Positions 8,592 through 17,197 of a stretch of DNA of 64,000 nt are shown here, in pieces. A program made the position numbers and the translations under genes. The notes beneath the pieces are model-generated. The model worked only from the letters and a program-made list of their open reading frames with translations. It was not told where the DNA came from and ran no database searches. This DNA is from Bradyrhizobium sp. WSM1743 (lineage in GTDB: Bacteria; Pseudomonadota; Alphaproteobacteria; Rhizobiales; Xanthobacteraceae): positions 124,001 to 188,000 of the forward strand of contig NZ_AXAZ01000008.1 in assembly GCF_000473065.1 (NCBI RefSeq), in the 5' to 3' direction. The first letter of the stretch is position 1. Every line of letters starts with the position of its first letter.

Positions 8592-9223
8592 AACGCGTTC
8601 CGCAGCAGCGGGTACTTCGCTTCCAGGCCGTCGAGGCTGAGGGTGAACTCGACGACGCGCTCGGGGGCCGCAACGATTTCAGTGGCGGGCGGGGAGAACT
8701 GCGGCAGGAGTGTTGCCATGGCAGCAGGCGTGACGCTCGGCGCCGTGGCAACAGGCAAGGTAAGCGGTGCCGTCGCAGCGGGCGCCGGGCGCGGTGTGAT
8801 TGGAGCAAGCGGCGCGATCGGGGCTTCGGTGATCTCCGCGAGTACGTCCGGTTTCGGATCGAGCCTGATCGGCATGGCGGTCTCGGGAGCGATATGAACG
8901 GCCTTGGGCTGCACGGTCTGCGCCTGCTGCTCGCGTGGCGCCATGCGGGGCATGGTCGCCGGCGACCAACCGAATGCGGGCGTCACACTCGCAGCCGCCT
9001 CGGCGACATCCCCGCCGGTTGCCAGCGCGCGCCACGTCTGGACGGCACGCTTGGCTTCCTGGATGTTTTCGAGGAACGCGATCTCGGAATGATAGCGGCG
9101 CCAGCGGCCGGTCTCGAACATCTCGGAGAGATGTTGCAGGCGCTGCTCGGCGAGAGCGCACCAATGTGCCGCGATGTGGCGGCTGCGAGCCGCGTCGCGA
9201 ACAAACCCTTGGCGATGTGTCAT
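8588..9223 (-). CDS. Hypothetical Pro/Ala-rich protein (TIGR03809-like N-terminus)
   Basis: Protein of 211 residues, convergent with and overlapping the beta-helix gene by 4 bases. The N-terminal 70 residues are structured and aromatic-rich (CALAEQRLQHLSEMFETGRW, then RYHSEIAFLENIQEAKRAV); the next 100 are Pro/Ala/Thr-rich and probably disordered; the tail is EFTLSLDGLEAKYPLLRNAF. The N-terminal part resembles a small family that I associate with genes next to TIGR03808 proteins; this is memory and not a search. No signal peptide or membrane helix. ATG 9223 was preferred over an upstream start at 9271 because the extra residues look non-coding. Confidence 0.65.
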   Translation of the reverse strand: MTHRQGFVRDAARSRHIAAHWCALAEQRLQHLSEMFETGRWRRYHSEIAFLENIQEAKRAVQTWRALATGGDVAEAAASVTPAFGWSPATMPRMAPREQQAQTVQPKAVHIAPETAMPIRLDPKPDVLAEITEAPIAPLAPITPRPAPAATAPLTLPVATAPSVTPAAMATLLPQFSPPATEIVAAPERVVEFTLSLDGLEAKYPLLRNAF

Positions 9224-9707
9224 GAACCAGCCCGTCAGGAGAGAATACGGACGCGGGGACGCAACGCACACGAATCAATTTAGACGCGACATGAATATTT
9301 TGTGGAAAAGTTTTGACTTGTCCAGCAACGACACGGCATTCGTCATCAAACACCGTAGTCGTGCGGTGATTTGCTGTGTTTTCGAGTCAAGCTTCGCACA
9401 AGCATAACGGACTTGCGGCGCGTTGTGCGAGCGACGGCGATCAAAGCTCCGGCGATCTTCAACCGCAAGCTGAACGAATGCGAAGCCTCAAAAAATCGGA
9501 CGCCCCAAAAAGAAAAGACCCGTCCGGGGGGACAACCGGACGGGTCGAGCCATATGGGCGCTTGGGGTGGATGGGCGCTCGCGCCTGATATGACTGATGG
9601 GGAGGGATGACCGCTCCCACATCAGTTGGTCGTGGCAGCTGGCTGAACGTTCAATGCGGGGTTCGCTTTTTTGACCTTCGGCCTCTCGCGCATCATTGAC
9701 GCAGCCG
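9224..9707. other. Intergenic region, 484 bp
   Basis: No convincing gene here. The stretch just right of 9223 is AT-richer than its surroundings and should hold the promoter of the minus-strand Pro/Ala-rich gene. The only clear element is the hairpin described at 9517-9546. Short open frames between 9371 and 9610 have no ribosome-binding site and unnatural composition. Confidence 0.6.
9506..9546 (-). terminator. Rho-independent terminator of the subtilase operon
   Basis: Perfect 11-bp inverted repeat GACCCGTCCGG (9517-9527) and CCGGACGGGTC (9536-9546) with an 8-base loop. On the minus strand it is followed by a run of T (plus-strand AAAAAGAAAA at 9506-9515). It lies about 160 bp beyond the stop of the minus-strand subtilase gene and fits the end of that sigma/anti-sigma/subtilase transcript. 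Confidence 0.8.
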
Positions 9708-11420
9708 CTATCGCGTCGCCGGCCTATCTGCCTGAGAAACCGTGGATTTATCTTCCGTGCTGGACAGCGAGGGTTGCTCGATCGCACGGCTGCCGGGCTC
9801 GTCGCGACGCTTGCCCGCGTCTTCACGTTTTGTTGTACCGGAGGCAGCCGCAACCGGCGTCGCGCTGTCGGCGGGAACAGCCATGACCGCGGCAAATGCG
9901 TCGGCCTGACCGTCGCCGAAAAGGTCGTCACGCCCGGGTGAGCCGAGGTCGCGCGCGGTCCTTGCCAGCGTCATGCGCAGCGCTTCCGGCTTCAGAGTGT
10001 AGTTGCGCTCGAGCAGCAGCGCCGCGACGCCAGAGACATAGGCGGCCGAGAACGAGGTTCCCGACGTCATCTGGTATTTGCCGTCGGGCGCCGGCAGGAA
10101 GATATCGACGCCGGGGGCTGCGATCGCGATGTAGTTGCCGCGGTTGGAGGCGGAGAACAGCCTGTCCTGCTGATCCGTCGCGCTGACCGCGATCACATTG
10201 GGGTTGGCTGCCGGATAGAGCGGCGGCGATTTCGCGCCGGCATTGCCGGCGGCTGCGATCAGCACGAGGCCACGCGCGGCCGTCGCCGCGATCGCGCGCT
10301 CGATCACCGCGTCCTTTGGACCGGCAAAGCTCATATTCACGATCTGCGCACCGTGCTCGGCGGCGTAATTCAGGGAGCGCAGGATGATGTAGGACGAGCT
10401 CTCGGCGCCGCCATTGGCGCCGCCGAAGGCCCGGATGGCGATGATCCGCGCCTCAGGCGCGCTGCCCATGAGACGCGCATGCGCCACGATGGCCCCGGCG
10501 ATGCCGGTGCCATGGACGTGCGGCCCCTCGGCACTGCCGAGCGCGTCGAAATTGTCGGCGACGGAATTGGCGAGCTCGGGATGCTTGGCGTCGATGCCGG
10601 AATCGATCACGGCGATCGTGACATTGGCTCCATGCGCCAGCGTATGCGCCTGCGGCAGGCGGAGCTTCGTCAGCGCATATTGCGCGGGATCGCCCTCGGT
10701 CGTCCCCGACGATTTCTGGTCCTGGAGCACGTAGCGGAAGTTTGGTTGGAGCGAGCGCACGCTGCCGTCGGCCGCGAATTCGCGCCGCACCGTCTCGTAC
10801 GGCCGGCCGTCGGTGATGCGGAACAGGCCGAACGTGGCTCCAATCAGCGGGAAGTTCTCGGAGGCGACGCGGGTCAGGCCGTGGCGACGCGCCAACTCGT
10901 CGGCCTCGGCCGACGACAGCGCACCGTCGATCTCGGCGACGAATTCGCCGGCGAAGCTGCGCTGGTTCGCCGCGACCGGCGTGTTGTTGCCACGCCCCTT
11001 GCCGGCGCTTTTCTTGCCTGGTTTTCCAGTGCCCTCGCCGCCTGCGTTCGGTTGGCCTGTGCACTCGCCGTCGGCATCGCGATAGGGAGCGGTGCAGGCC
11101 GGATAGAGGTTCGGCGAATAGCGCGCATAGGGCAGCACCGGCGTCGTCGGCCGTACGCGCGACGTCGTGGTGTGGGGAATGGTCGCCATCGTCCGCGGGC
11201 CGCGGTCGACGCTGACCGCGCGCGCAGCGACACTGGGGCTGACCCGCGGGGTAATGCTCGGAGTGATGGTCGGCGTGCGCGAGGGAACGCTGATCGGCGT
11301 GCGCATGATCGCCTGCGCCTGCGCAACCTCGACGCCGAGACAGGAGGCGACCAGAAGCGCGGCGCCGACCGATGAAGCGTAGGCCCCGGCGCGCACCCTG
11401 CTCTCGGATTTGCCCGTCAT
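9708..11420 (-). CDS. Secreted S8 family serine peptidase (subtilase)
   Basis: Exported subtilisin-like protease of 570 residues. A signal peptide covers about residues 1-36. Residues 40-65 are a Thr/Ser-Pro repeat-like spacer (SRTPTITPSITPRVSPS). Residues 150-235 look like a propeptide domain. The catalytic domain has Asp273 (VIDSGID), His303 (HGTGIAG), Asn393 (AAAGNAG) and Ser456 (GTSFSAAYVSG), so it should be active. The C-terminal 70 residues are charged and low complexity. It lies 16 bp downstream of an anti-sigma gene that itself overlaps an ECF sigma gene, and the three form one operon. This suggests its expression or target is tied to that stress regulon. Confidence 0.9.
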   Translation of the reverse strand: MTGKSESRVRAGAYASSVGAALLVASCLGVEVAQAQAIMRTPISVPSRTPTITPSITPRVSPSVAARAVSVDRGPRTMATIPHTTTSRVRPTTPVLPYARYSPNLYPACTAPYRDADGECTGQPNAGGEGTGKPGKKSAGKGRGNNTPVAANQRSFAGEFVAEIDGALSSAEADELARRHGLTRVASENFPLIGATFGLFRITDGRPYETVRREFAADGSVRSLQPNFRYVLQDQKSSGTTEGDPAQYALTKLRLPQAHTLAHGANVTIAVIDSGIDAKHPELANSVADNFDALGSAEGPHVHGTGIAGAIVAHARLMGSAPEARIIAIRAFGGANGGAESSSYIILRSLNYAAEHGAQIVNMSFAGPKDAVIERAIAATAARGLVLIAAAGNAGAKSPPLYPAANPNVIAVSATDQQDRLFSASNRGNYIAIAAPGVDIFLPAPDGKYQMTSGTSFSAAYVSGVAALLLERNYTLKPEALRMTLARTARDLGSPGRDDLFGDGQADAFAAVMAVPADSATPVAAASGTTKREDAGKRRDEPGSRAIEQPSLSSTEDKSTVSQADRPATR

Positions 11421-11436
11421 CGGCTCAGCGGCGCGC

Positions 11437-12132
11437 CTAGGGCGCCGCGACGGCGAGGTTGACGAACTTCTCGCGCTGTATCCTGCCGAGCAGCGAGGCG
11501 AGCTCGTCCTGGCTCATCGCCTTGTCGAACTGGAGGCGGAACATGCCGCCCTTGGCATCGCCGATGATCGACGCCTGGTAGCTGTCGAGCAGCGCGGTGA
11601 TGTCGGCGACGCGCGCCTCCGGCGTGAAGCGCACCAGCGCGCGCGCCGGCGCGGCCGTGCTACCGAGCTCGCGTGTGATCGGCGCGCTGGTCGAGAGCGA
11701 AGCCGTCTGGAAGGTCGCCGGCTGGTTCTTCATCAGCACGGCCCCGATGATCCCGGCCTGCAGCACGAGCGCGACGGCGCCGAGGCTTGCGGACCACGCC
11801 AACGTGCGCGGCGACAGGCTCGCGAAGAAGGTCGAGATGCGCGCCGACAGCGGCAGCGAACCGCTCGCCCGTGCCGGCTCGGCGTCGATCGCGGCGAACA
11901 GCTTCTGCATCGCGCGCGCCGACGGCGCCCCCAAGCTCTCGTTCAGATGGATGGTCTCTTCGTATTCGCCGCGGATTGCGGCATATTGCTTGGCCATCTC
12001 GGGATCGCGTGCCAGCGCTTCCTCGACACGGCGCGCATCGCGCGCGTTCAGCGTGCCGGCGGCGTGCCAGGGCAGCAGCAGTTCAATTTCACTGGGCTCT
12101 TGCTCCAGCATCTTCTTGCTCAAAGCCATCAT
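11437..12132 (-). CDS. Membrane anti-sigma factor of the ECF operon
   Basis: Protein of 231 residues with a cytoplasmic N-terminal anti-sigma domain (EIELLLPWHAAGTLNARDAR, helices to about residue 65), one membrane helix at about 111-134, and a periplasmic C-terminal domain at about 164-231. The N-domain has the shape of ChrR/RskA-type anti-sigma domains but lacks the HxxxCxxC zinc motif. The C-terminal domain (RFTPEARVADITALLDSY onward) resembles a subtilisin propeptide-like alpha/beta fold. The start overlaps the sigma stop, giving coupled synthesis, and a subtilase follows 16 bp on. It should hold the sigma factor inactive at the membrane. Confidence 0.82.
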   Translation of the reverse strand: MMALSKKMLEQEPSEIELLLPWHAAGTLNARDARRVEEALARDPEMAKQYAAIRGEYEETIHLNESLGAPSARAMQKLFAAIDAEPARASGSLPLSARISTFFASLSPRTLAWSASLGAVALVLQAGIIGAVLMKNQPATFQTASLSTSAPITRELGSTAAPARALVRFTPEARVADITALLDSYQASIIGDAKGGMFRLQFDKAMSQDELASLLGRIQREKFVNLAVAAP

Positions 12133-12698
12133 GGCCAGCCTCGCTCAACGCCGGCTGCCTTCAGCAGTTCGGCCAGTTTCTTGCGCGCATAGAACAAGCG
12201 CGTCTTCACAGTGTTCCCCGGGATCCCGACGATTTCGGCCACCTCTTCCACGGATTTCTCGTGGTAGTAGACGAGATCGACGATCTCCCGGTGTTCCGGC
12301 GAGAGCCCCGTCAGACACTCCCGCAACGCCTCACTGGTATCCTTCTTCTGCACCACCGTTTCCGGATCGTCGGACGTGTCCTCGATCGCGTTGGCGGCTT
12401 CTTCGTCCAGCTCGAAATCCTTCCTGCGCCGGAGCGCAGACAGGGCCTTGAATCGGGTGATTGCCAGCAGCCAGGTGGAAACGGCGGACCGGCCCTCGAA
12501 CTTGCCGGCTTGACGCCAGACGTCGAGAAACACCTCGCTGATGAGGTCTTCCGCCGCCTGCTCGTCCCGCACGAGCCTCAGTCCGAACCTGTAGACCCTG
12601 ACATGGTGCCGCCCGTACAGCACCTGCATGGCGAGCCGGTCACCTTGAGCGATCCTGGCGATCAGGATCTCGTCCGAAGCCGCCTGTGTCACGCTCAA
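12129..12698 (-). CDS. ECF sigma-70 factor (RpoE-like)
   Basis: Extracytoplasmic-function sigma factor of 189 residues. Region 2 runs from about residue 20 to 90, with LVRDEQAAEDLISEVFLDVW and STWLLAITRFKALSALRRRK as the -10 recognition and melting helices. Region 4 covers about 125-180, with LSPEHREIVDLVYYHEKSVE and GIPGNTVKTRLFYARKKL as the helix-turn-helix. The following gene is its anti-sigma factor, overlapping by 4 bases. Such factors usually activate their own operon, but I could not identify the promoter with confidence. Which envelope or stress signal is sensed is unknown. Confidence 0.93.
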   Translation of the reverse strand: MSVTQAASDEILIARIAQGDRLAMQVLYGRHHVRVYRFGLRLVRDEQAAEDLISEVFLDVWRQAGKFEGRSAVSTWLLAITRFKALSALRRRKDFELDEEAANAIEDTSDDPETVVQKKDTSEALRECLTGLSPEHREIVDLVYYHEKSVEEVAEIVGIPGNTVKTRLFYARKKLAELLKAAGVERGWP

Positions 12699-13133
12699 TG
12701 GCCGTCTCGCAAAGTTGGTCGGGTCGATGCGGTGGACGGTTCGACGGGGGGTGCAAAATTGTTCAAGCTACCGCAGTCATACGGGAACCTGTGTGAGCTA
12801 CCCCACATCTGCATATTTTTCTTATCCCACCCGCTTAAGTCAGCGGCATCAATCCAGATAGGTATCATAATACTGAGATGTTTCCCTGCGGAATGGTCCA
12901 CCCGGCATCGGGCCGGGCAATTCCGGTTCCATAGCAGCCCTGCACCACGTTTGTCGCGCCAAGCCCTGCTTTGGCTCGACCGCATCGCGAAGGATGCATG
13001 ATCACCGGCAAAATTCTCGAGGTGGCTGATCACCTTGTTCCGGGTTGCACCGTTCGGATTCGGCTCCAGAAGGATACCAAACCTAAAGGCTTGCCACGTA
13101 GATTTTGCACTGACATCCATCATTGGCGGGACC
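12699..13133. other. Divergent intergenic region, 435 bp
   Basis: Region between the ECF sigma gene (minus) and the diguanylate cyclase gene (plus). It includes an AT-rich stretch around 12815-12880, unusual for this window, that probably carries promoters for one or both genes. Open frames through it have no family features. I found no convincing paired promoter hexamers. Confidence 0.5.
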
Positions 13134-14291
13134 ATGAGCACGGCCGCGACGTCCTTTCCGGAGAGGAATGCCGCAGAGGTCGCGGATCTTGTCCTCGCGC
13201 CTGAGACGACAGCTCCCGGAGTCCGGGCGCGCCGGGCCCGGCAGCGCCGCCAGATGTATATCGGCCAGGTCGCCAGCTACTCGCTGGGCGCCTCGGTCCT
13301 GCTGCTCTACGCCTATGACGGCACGATCTCCATGGGCGTTCCATCGCTGTTCTGGCTCGGCGGCCTCCTGATCATCGGGACGTTCACGGTGCTGTCGGAA
13401 GCCGGTTTCGGCGACCGGTTCGAGGATCATTACCTCACCGTCTATCAGATCTCGGCGCATATGGCGCTGCAACTGCTGTTCCTGCTCGCGGTGCCGACGG
13501 TCGGGGTCGCGTTCCTGGCCGTGTTGTTTCTGATCTTCGCGTTCGGCACGCTGCGCATGACGTCGAGCCAGGCAATGCTCACCTGGGGCCTTGCCACCTG
13601 CGGACTCGCCATCGTCTTCCTAGGATCGGACCTGCCGATCGGACTGCCGGTCGCGACCCGGCTGCAGCGAACCGCCTCGATGCTCTGCTTCGTGCTGGTG
13701 ATCGGCCAGTGCGCGTTCCTCGGCCTGTTCGGCGCCACCCTGCGCAAGATCCTGTACCGGCGCAGCATCGAATTGAAGGCCGCCTATCGGCGCATCGAGG
13801 AACTGGCCGAGCTCGACGAACTCACCGGCTCCTACAACCGCCGCTGCATCATGCGGCTTCTAGACGCCGAGATCGAAACGTCGCGGCAGGCATCCAGGCC
13901 TTGCGCGATCGCGCTGATCGATCTCGACTGGTTCAAGCGCATCAACGACACCCACGGCCATCCCATTGGCGATGAGGTGCTGCGCACCTTCGCGATCACC
14001 ATTTTCGCCAACATCCGGCCGACCGACAGTTTCGGCCGCTACGGCGGCGAGGAATTCCTGCTGCTGCTGCCGGACACGTCGGGCGACGGCGCGCGCCACA
14101 TGCTCGAGCGCTTGCGCGGCATCGTCGCCGATCTCGACTGGAGCGCATTCTCTCCGGGCATGCGGGTGACCATTTCCGCGGGCGTCGTGACGCTGCGCGA
14201 CGTTGATACTGCCGACACTTTTCTCGCGCGCGCCGACAGCGCGCTCTATGCCGCCAAGGCGCAAGGGCGCAACTGCATCGCAACGAGCTGA
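13134..14291 (+). CDS. Membrane GGDEF diguanylate cyclase
   Basis: Protein of 385 residues that makes the second messenger cyclic di-GMP. The N-terminal 200 residues contain about six membrane helices in pairs, with no known sensor signature. The C-terminal GGDEF domain begins around residue 225 (LAELDELTGSYNRRCI). The active-site loop GGEEF is at about 304-308, so the enzyme should be active. An inhibitory I-site RPTD sits 5 residues before it, indicating product feedback inhibition. The start at ATG 13134 (MSTAATSF) was chosen over upstream in-frame starts because the extra residues look non-coding; the ribosome-binding site is weak. The next gene is in the same direction after 63 bp. Confidence 0.9.
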   Translation: MSTAATSFPERNAAEVADLVLAPETTAPGVRARRARQRRQMYIGQVASYSLGASVLLLYAYDGTISMGVPSLFWLGGLLIIGTFTVLSEAGFGDRFEDHYLTVYQISAHMALQLLFLLAVPTVGVAFLAVLFLIFAFGTLRMTSSQAMLTWGLATCGLAIVFLGSDLPIGLPVATRLQRTASMLCFVLVIGQCAFLGLFGATLRKILYRRSIELKAAYRRIEELAELDELTGSYNRRCIMRLLDAEIETSRQASRPCAIALIDLDWFKRINDTHGHPIGDEVLRTFAITIFANIRPTDSFGRYGGEEFLLLLPDTSGDGARHMLERLRGIVADLDWSAFSPGMRVTISAGVVTLRDVDTADTFLARADSALYAAKAQGRNCIATS

Positions 14292-14354
14292 CCAATCCAT
14301 TCTCCTCCGGTGCGGCAGAAGCCGCCGCCGGGCCGAACGCTCCAGGACAGGGCA

Positions 14355-15455
14355 ATGATTTCCAAATCCGCAAGACCATCCGAAAACCTGCTCGAGGAAC
14401 TGCAGGCTGCCCTCTCGCACGGCACCGTTGCGCGCCGGGTCGAGACGCTGCGCCGCGTCACCGATCTCTTCGTGGGCAATGCAGTCGACTATTCCGACGA
14501 CCACATTCGCGTGTTCGACGACGTGTTCCAGTGCCTGATCGAGCAGATCGAGATTGCGGCCAGGGCGCTGCTCGCCGAACGCCTCGCGCCGATCGCGGCT
14601 GCGCCGCCGAAGATCATCCGCACGCTCGCGCTCGACGAGGTCATCGAGGTCGCTGGACCCGTGCTGTCGAAATCGGAACGGCTGGACGAGGCCACCCTGA
14701 TCGAGATCGCGCGCACGCGGGGCCAGGCCCATCTGAAGGCGATCTCGCTGCGGCGGGTTCTGTCGGAAGCCCTGACCGACGTGCTGGTGACACGCGGCAA
14801 CGAGGACGTCGTGCAATCGACCGTCCGCAATCCTGGCGCTCGGCTCTCCGAGGAACGTCTCACCGACCTCGTCACGCGCGCCGAACGCGACGACCTCCTC
14901 GCCAGCTGCATCGGCTTGCGGCCCGACCTGCCGCGCCATCATTACCTGAGGCTGGTTGCGAAGGCGTCCTCGACCGTGCGCCGGAAGCTGGAAGCCGCGC
15001 ATCCTGAGCTCGCGGACGAGGTGTCGACCGTGGTGCAGGAGGCGGCCCAGCGGGTCCGCGCCGCCGCCATCACCAGGCAGACCGAGATGGCGCGCGCACT
15101 GGTGAAGTCACTGCACGAGGACGGCCGCCTCAACGAATTCCAGATCACCACCTTCGCCGAGCAGGGCAAGTTCGACGAGACCAATGCCGGGCTCGCCGCG
15201 CTCGCCGGCGTTGCGGTCGAGACCGCCGAGACCATGATGATCGAAAGCCGCACCGAGGGCGTGATGATCCTTGCCAAGGTTGCGGGCATGCAATGGTCGA
15301 GCGTGCGCGCCATCATCGGCATGCGCGAGAGGCTCTCCGGCGGGTCGCAGACCGACATGCTGACGCTGCGCGAGACCTACGAGGCCCTGCGCTCATCGAC
15401 CGCGCAGCAGGTGCTGCGCTTCCACCGCATGCAGAGCGCGACGCCGGTGGGCTAA
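14355..15455 (+). CDS. DUF2336 domain-containing protein
   Basis: Protein of 366 residues made almost entirely of helices, with the DUF2336 pattern found across alphaproteobacteria (VLSEALTDVLVTRGNEDV, then LPRHHYLRLVAKASSTVRRKL). Such proteins look like HEAT-type repeat scaffolds; no enzyme motif is visible. No signal peptide or membrane helix, so cytoplasmic. It follows the diguanylate cyclase and may be co-transcribed with it. DUF2336 proteins are often found near signalling and motility genes, but a role in c-di-GMP signalling here is inference only. ATG 14355 was chosen as the first start giving family-like sequence. Confidence 0.82.
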   Translation: MISKSARPSENLLEELQAALSHGTVARRVETLRRVTDLFVGNAVDYSDDHIRVFDDVFQCLIEQIEIAARALLAERLAPIAAAPPKIIRTLALDEVIEVAGPVLSKSERLDEATLIEIARTRGQAHLKAISLRRVLSEALTDVLVTRGNEDVVQSTVRNPGARLSEERLTDLVTRAERDDLLASCIGLRPDLPRHHYLRLVAKASSTVRRKLEAAHPELADEVSTVVQEAAQRVRAAAITRQTEMARALVKSLHEDGRLNEFQITTFAEQGKFDETNAGLAALAGVAVETAETMMIESRTEGVMILAKVAGMQWSSVRAIIGMRERLSGGSQTDMLTLRETYEALRSSTAQQVLRFHRMQSATPVG

Positions 15456-15496
15456 AGCGGAATGGCTTTAAGCTGAATCGATTGCCGCGGGTGGTT

Positions 15497-15675
15497 CACC
15501 TCTCCCGCTTGCGGGAGAGGCGTAGGCCGCCTCCGGCGGCCGTCATCTCAAGAGACGCCGAGGCAAAGCCTCGGCTATGGCGAAGCGCCGGGTGAGGCTT
15601 TCTCCTCTTGGGAATTGTCCCATCGCGGAAACACCCTCTCCCCCAACCCTCTCCCGCAAGAACGGGGCGAGGGAG
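15497..15675. repeat. Palindromic REP-like element, family R3
   Basis: Second copy of the block seen at 3258-3401. It has the hairpin CTCTCCCGC-TT-GCGGGAGAG at the left, an inner GC-rich palindrome (CCGCCTCCGGCGG), GCCGAGGCAAAGCCTCGGC as a further stem-loop, and the right end CCCTCTCCCCCAACCCTCTC followed by GAACGGGGCGAGGG. It lies between two convergent genes, where it could serve as a bidirectional 3' end. Just left of it, TAAAGCGGAATGGCTTTAAG at 15455-15474 resembles another repeat start. Confidence 0.8.
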
Positions 15676-15719
15676 TGCACCTCGGTCGTTGCAGCGATCA
15701 AGCCTCATGCCATCGTGCT

Positions 15720-16358
15720 CTAGTATCTCAAGACCCTCGCGCCGACCGCCGCGCCGATCGCGGTCACCATCGCGGTCGCGATCGTGTACCAGGTCGCGAC
15801 GAACAGGGGCGAGTCATCGGTGCAGTGCGAGGCGTAGAGGGTCGCGGCGAGCCCGGCCGAGACCAGACCGGCGAGTGCACCGGCCAGCGCGGGGCGCGAC
15901 GGCGCGCCGTGGCGCAGGCCGAACAGCGCCCCCGCAAGCAGCGGCAATGACATCGCAGGGATTGCGACCAGGCACACCCTGGAGTTCTTGCCCATCAGGC
16001 GCATCGTCATCGGCATGGCTGGCGCCATCATCGCCTCACTGCCGATCGCCACCGCGAGCAGCCCGACGGGCAGCAGGAGCAGCCAGCCCCAGCCGCGCAG
16101 CAGGGCTTCGGGACGCGACAAATGCAGGCTGACGATGATCGCGGGGATTGCGAGCGACAGCGTCACCGCGAACTTCATGTCGAAGAACGGATTGCGCATG
16201 GCGCTCATCACGTCGGCGCGCACGCCGAGGAACGTCGCAAAAATCAGGATCGACAAGGGCGCGGCCACCAGCAGCGCCATGGTCAGCACGGCGCCGACCC
16301 GTGGCGCGCGGTGCGCGTTGTCGGCTGCGAGCGAGCGAATGAGCTGATCGGTGTCCAT
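15720..16358 (-). CDS. nrsF: DUF1109/NrsF-type membrane anti-sigma factor
   Basis: Integral membrane protein of 212 residues with six predicted helices. It begins MDTDQLIRSLAADNAHRAPR, the short cytoplasmic N-terminus typical of the DUF1109 family. Members such as NrsF/OsrP in Caulobacter hold the sigma factor SigF at the membrane and release it under chromate, cadmium or other redox stress. A Cys in SHCTDD and one in SRVCLV may be the sensing residues, by analogy. It lies 2 bp after the sigma gene on the same transcript. Confidence 0.88.
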   Translation of the reverse strand: MDTDQLIRSLAADNAHRAPRVGAVLTMALLVAAPLSILIFATFLGVRADVMSAMRNPFFDMKFAVTLSLAIPAIIVSLHLSRPEALLRGWGWLLLLPVGLLAVAIGSEAMMAPAMPMTMRLMGKNSRVCLVAIPAMSLPLLAGALFGLRHGAPSRPALAGALAGLVSAGLAATLYASHCTDDSPLFVATWYTIATAMVTAIGAAVGARVLRY

Positions 16359-16360
16359 GA

Positions 16361-16921
16361 CTAATGATCCCGCAGTTTGGCCGTCAGCGCCGCAAGTCCG
16401 CGATGCAGCGCGACCCGCACCGCACCCTCGCTCATCGAAAACTTTGCCGCCGTATCCTTGATCGAGGCGGCCTCGACCGCGATCGACTGCAGCACGTCGC
16501 GCTGACGCTGCGGCAGGGTGCCCAGTTGGGCGGCGACCTCGCCAGCCGAAGCCGTCTCCTGCGGCGCCTCACCCGGCAGCGTCTCGGCGAAATCGTCGAT
16601 GTTGACGAACACGCGCCTGCCGCGCCGGCGGAGCGCGTCGATCAGCTTGTTGCGGCCGATCGCAAACAGCCAGGGCGCGAAGGGGGCTTCGCTGTCCCAG
16701 GTGTGCCGCTTCAGATGCACCGCCAACAGAATCTCCTGCACGATATCCTCGGCCTGGTCGGGAGGCTGACCTGCCCGCGCCAAGCCGCGCCTCGCGGCAG
16801 CGCGCAGCACCGGCGTGACTGCCTTCAACAGGCGATGATACGCCGCGTCATCGCCCGCCATGGCCGACCGCATCAGGCCGGTCCACTCGTCCTCACGTCC
16901 GCGCACCCGCGCCCTCACCAT
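16361..16921 (-). CDS. ECF sigma factor partnered with NrsF-type anti-sigma (SigF-like)
   Basis: ECF sigma factor of about 186 residues. Region 2 contains QAEDIVQEILLAVHLKRHTW and FAPWLFAIGRNKLIDALRRR. Region 4 contains LPQRQRDVLQSIAVEAASIK and SEGAVRVALHRGLAALTAKL. The SEGAVRVALHRG helix and the DUF1109 partner place it with the SigF/NrsF group of alphaproteobacteria. ATG 16921 is preferred; a TTG at 16942 would add 7 residues. It is the first gene of a two-gene operon with the anti-sigma gene. Targets are probably oxidative-stress repair proteins by analogy with SigF. Confidence 0.9.
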   Translation of the reverse strand: MVRARVRGREDEWTGLMRSAMAGDDAAYHRLLKAVTPVLRAAARRGLARAGQPPDQAEDIVQEILLAVHLKRHTWDSEAPFAPWLFAIGRNKLIDALRRRGRRVFVNIDDFAETLPGEAPQETASAGEVAAQLGTLPQRQRDVLQSIAVEAASIKDTAAKFSMSEGAVRVALHRGLAALTAKLRDH

Positions 16922-17197
16922 GCAATTCGGCCGCTCTTTCAAATTGTTACGCAGGGGCCGGACATATCACGAACTCGTGATCAAGACCCGGACCTCGCGA
17001 CCGGCGCGGCCGCAAACATCGGCGACGGCTCATAACACCGATCGGCGCGTCCCGCATCGGGCCACCGGTCGCAAGGGGACGGTTTGCCCCGTTTTTGCCG
17101 GGTGTAGCCCGAAGATTCCCATTTTCTGCCCCGCTGTCGTCACGCCCCAGGGTCTCTGTTCGCAGCCGGGACGGGCGGAATTGGGGAGATCGTCAAC

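Noticed and set aside
12695..13141. Minus-strand open frame in the gap before the diguanylate cyclase gene
   Set aside because: No ribosome-binding site, mixed composition and no family features; better read as a promoter region.
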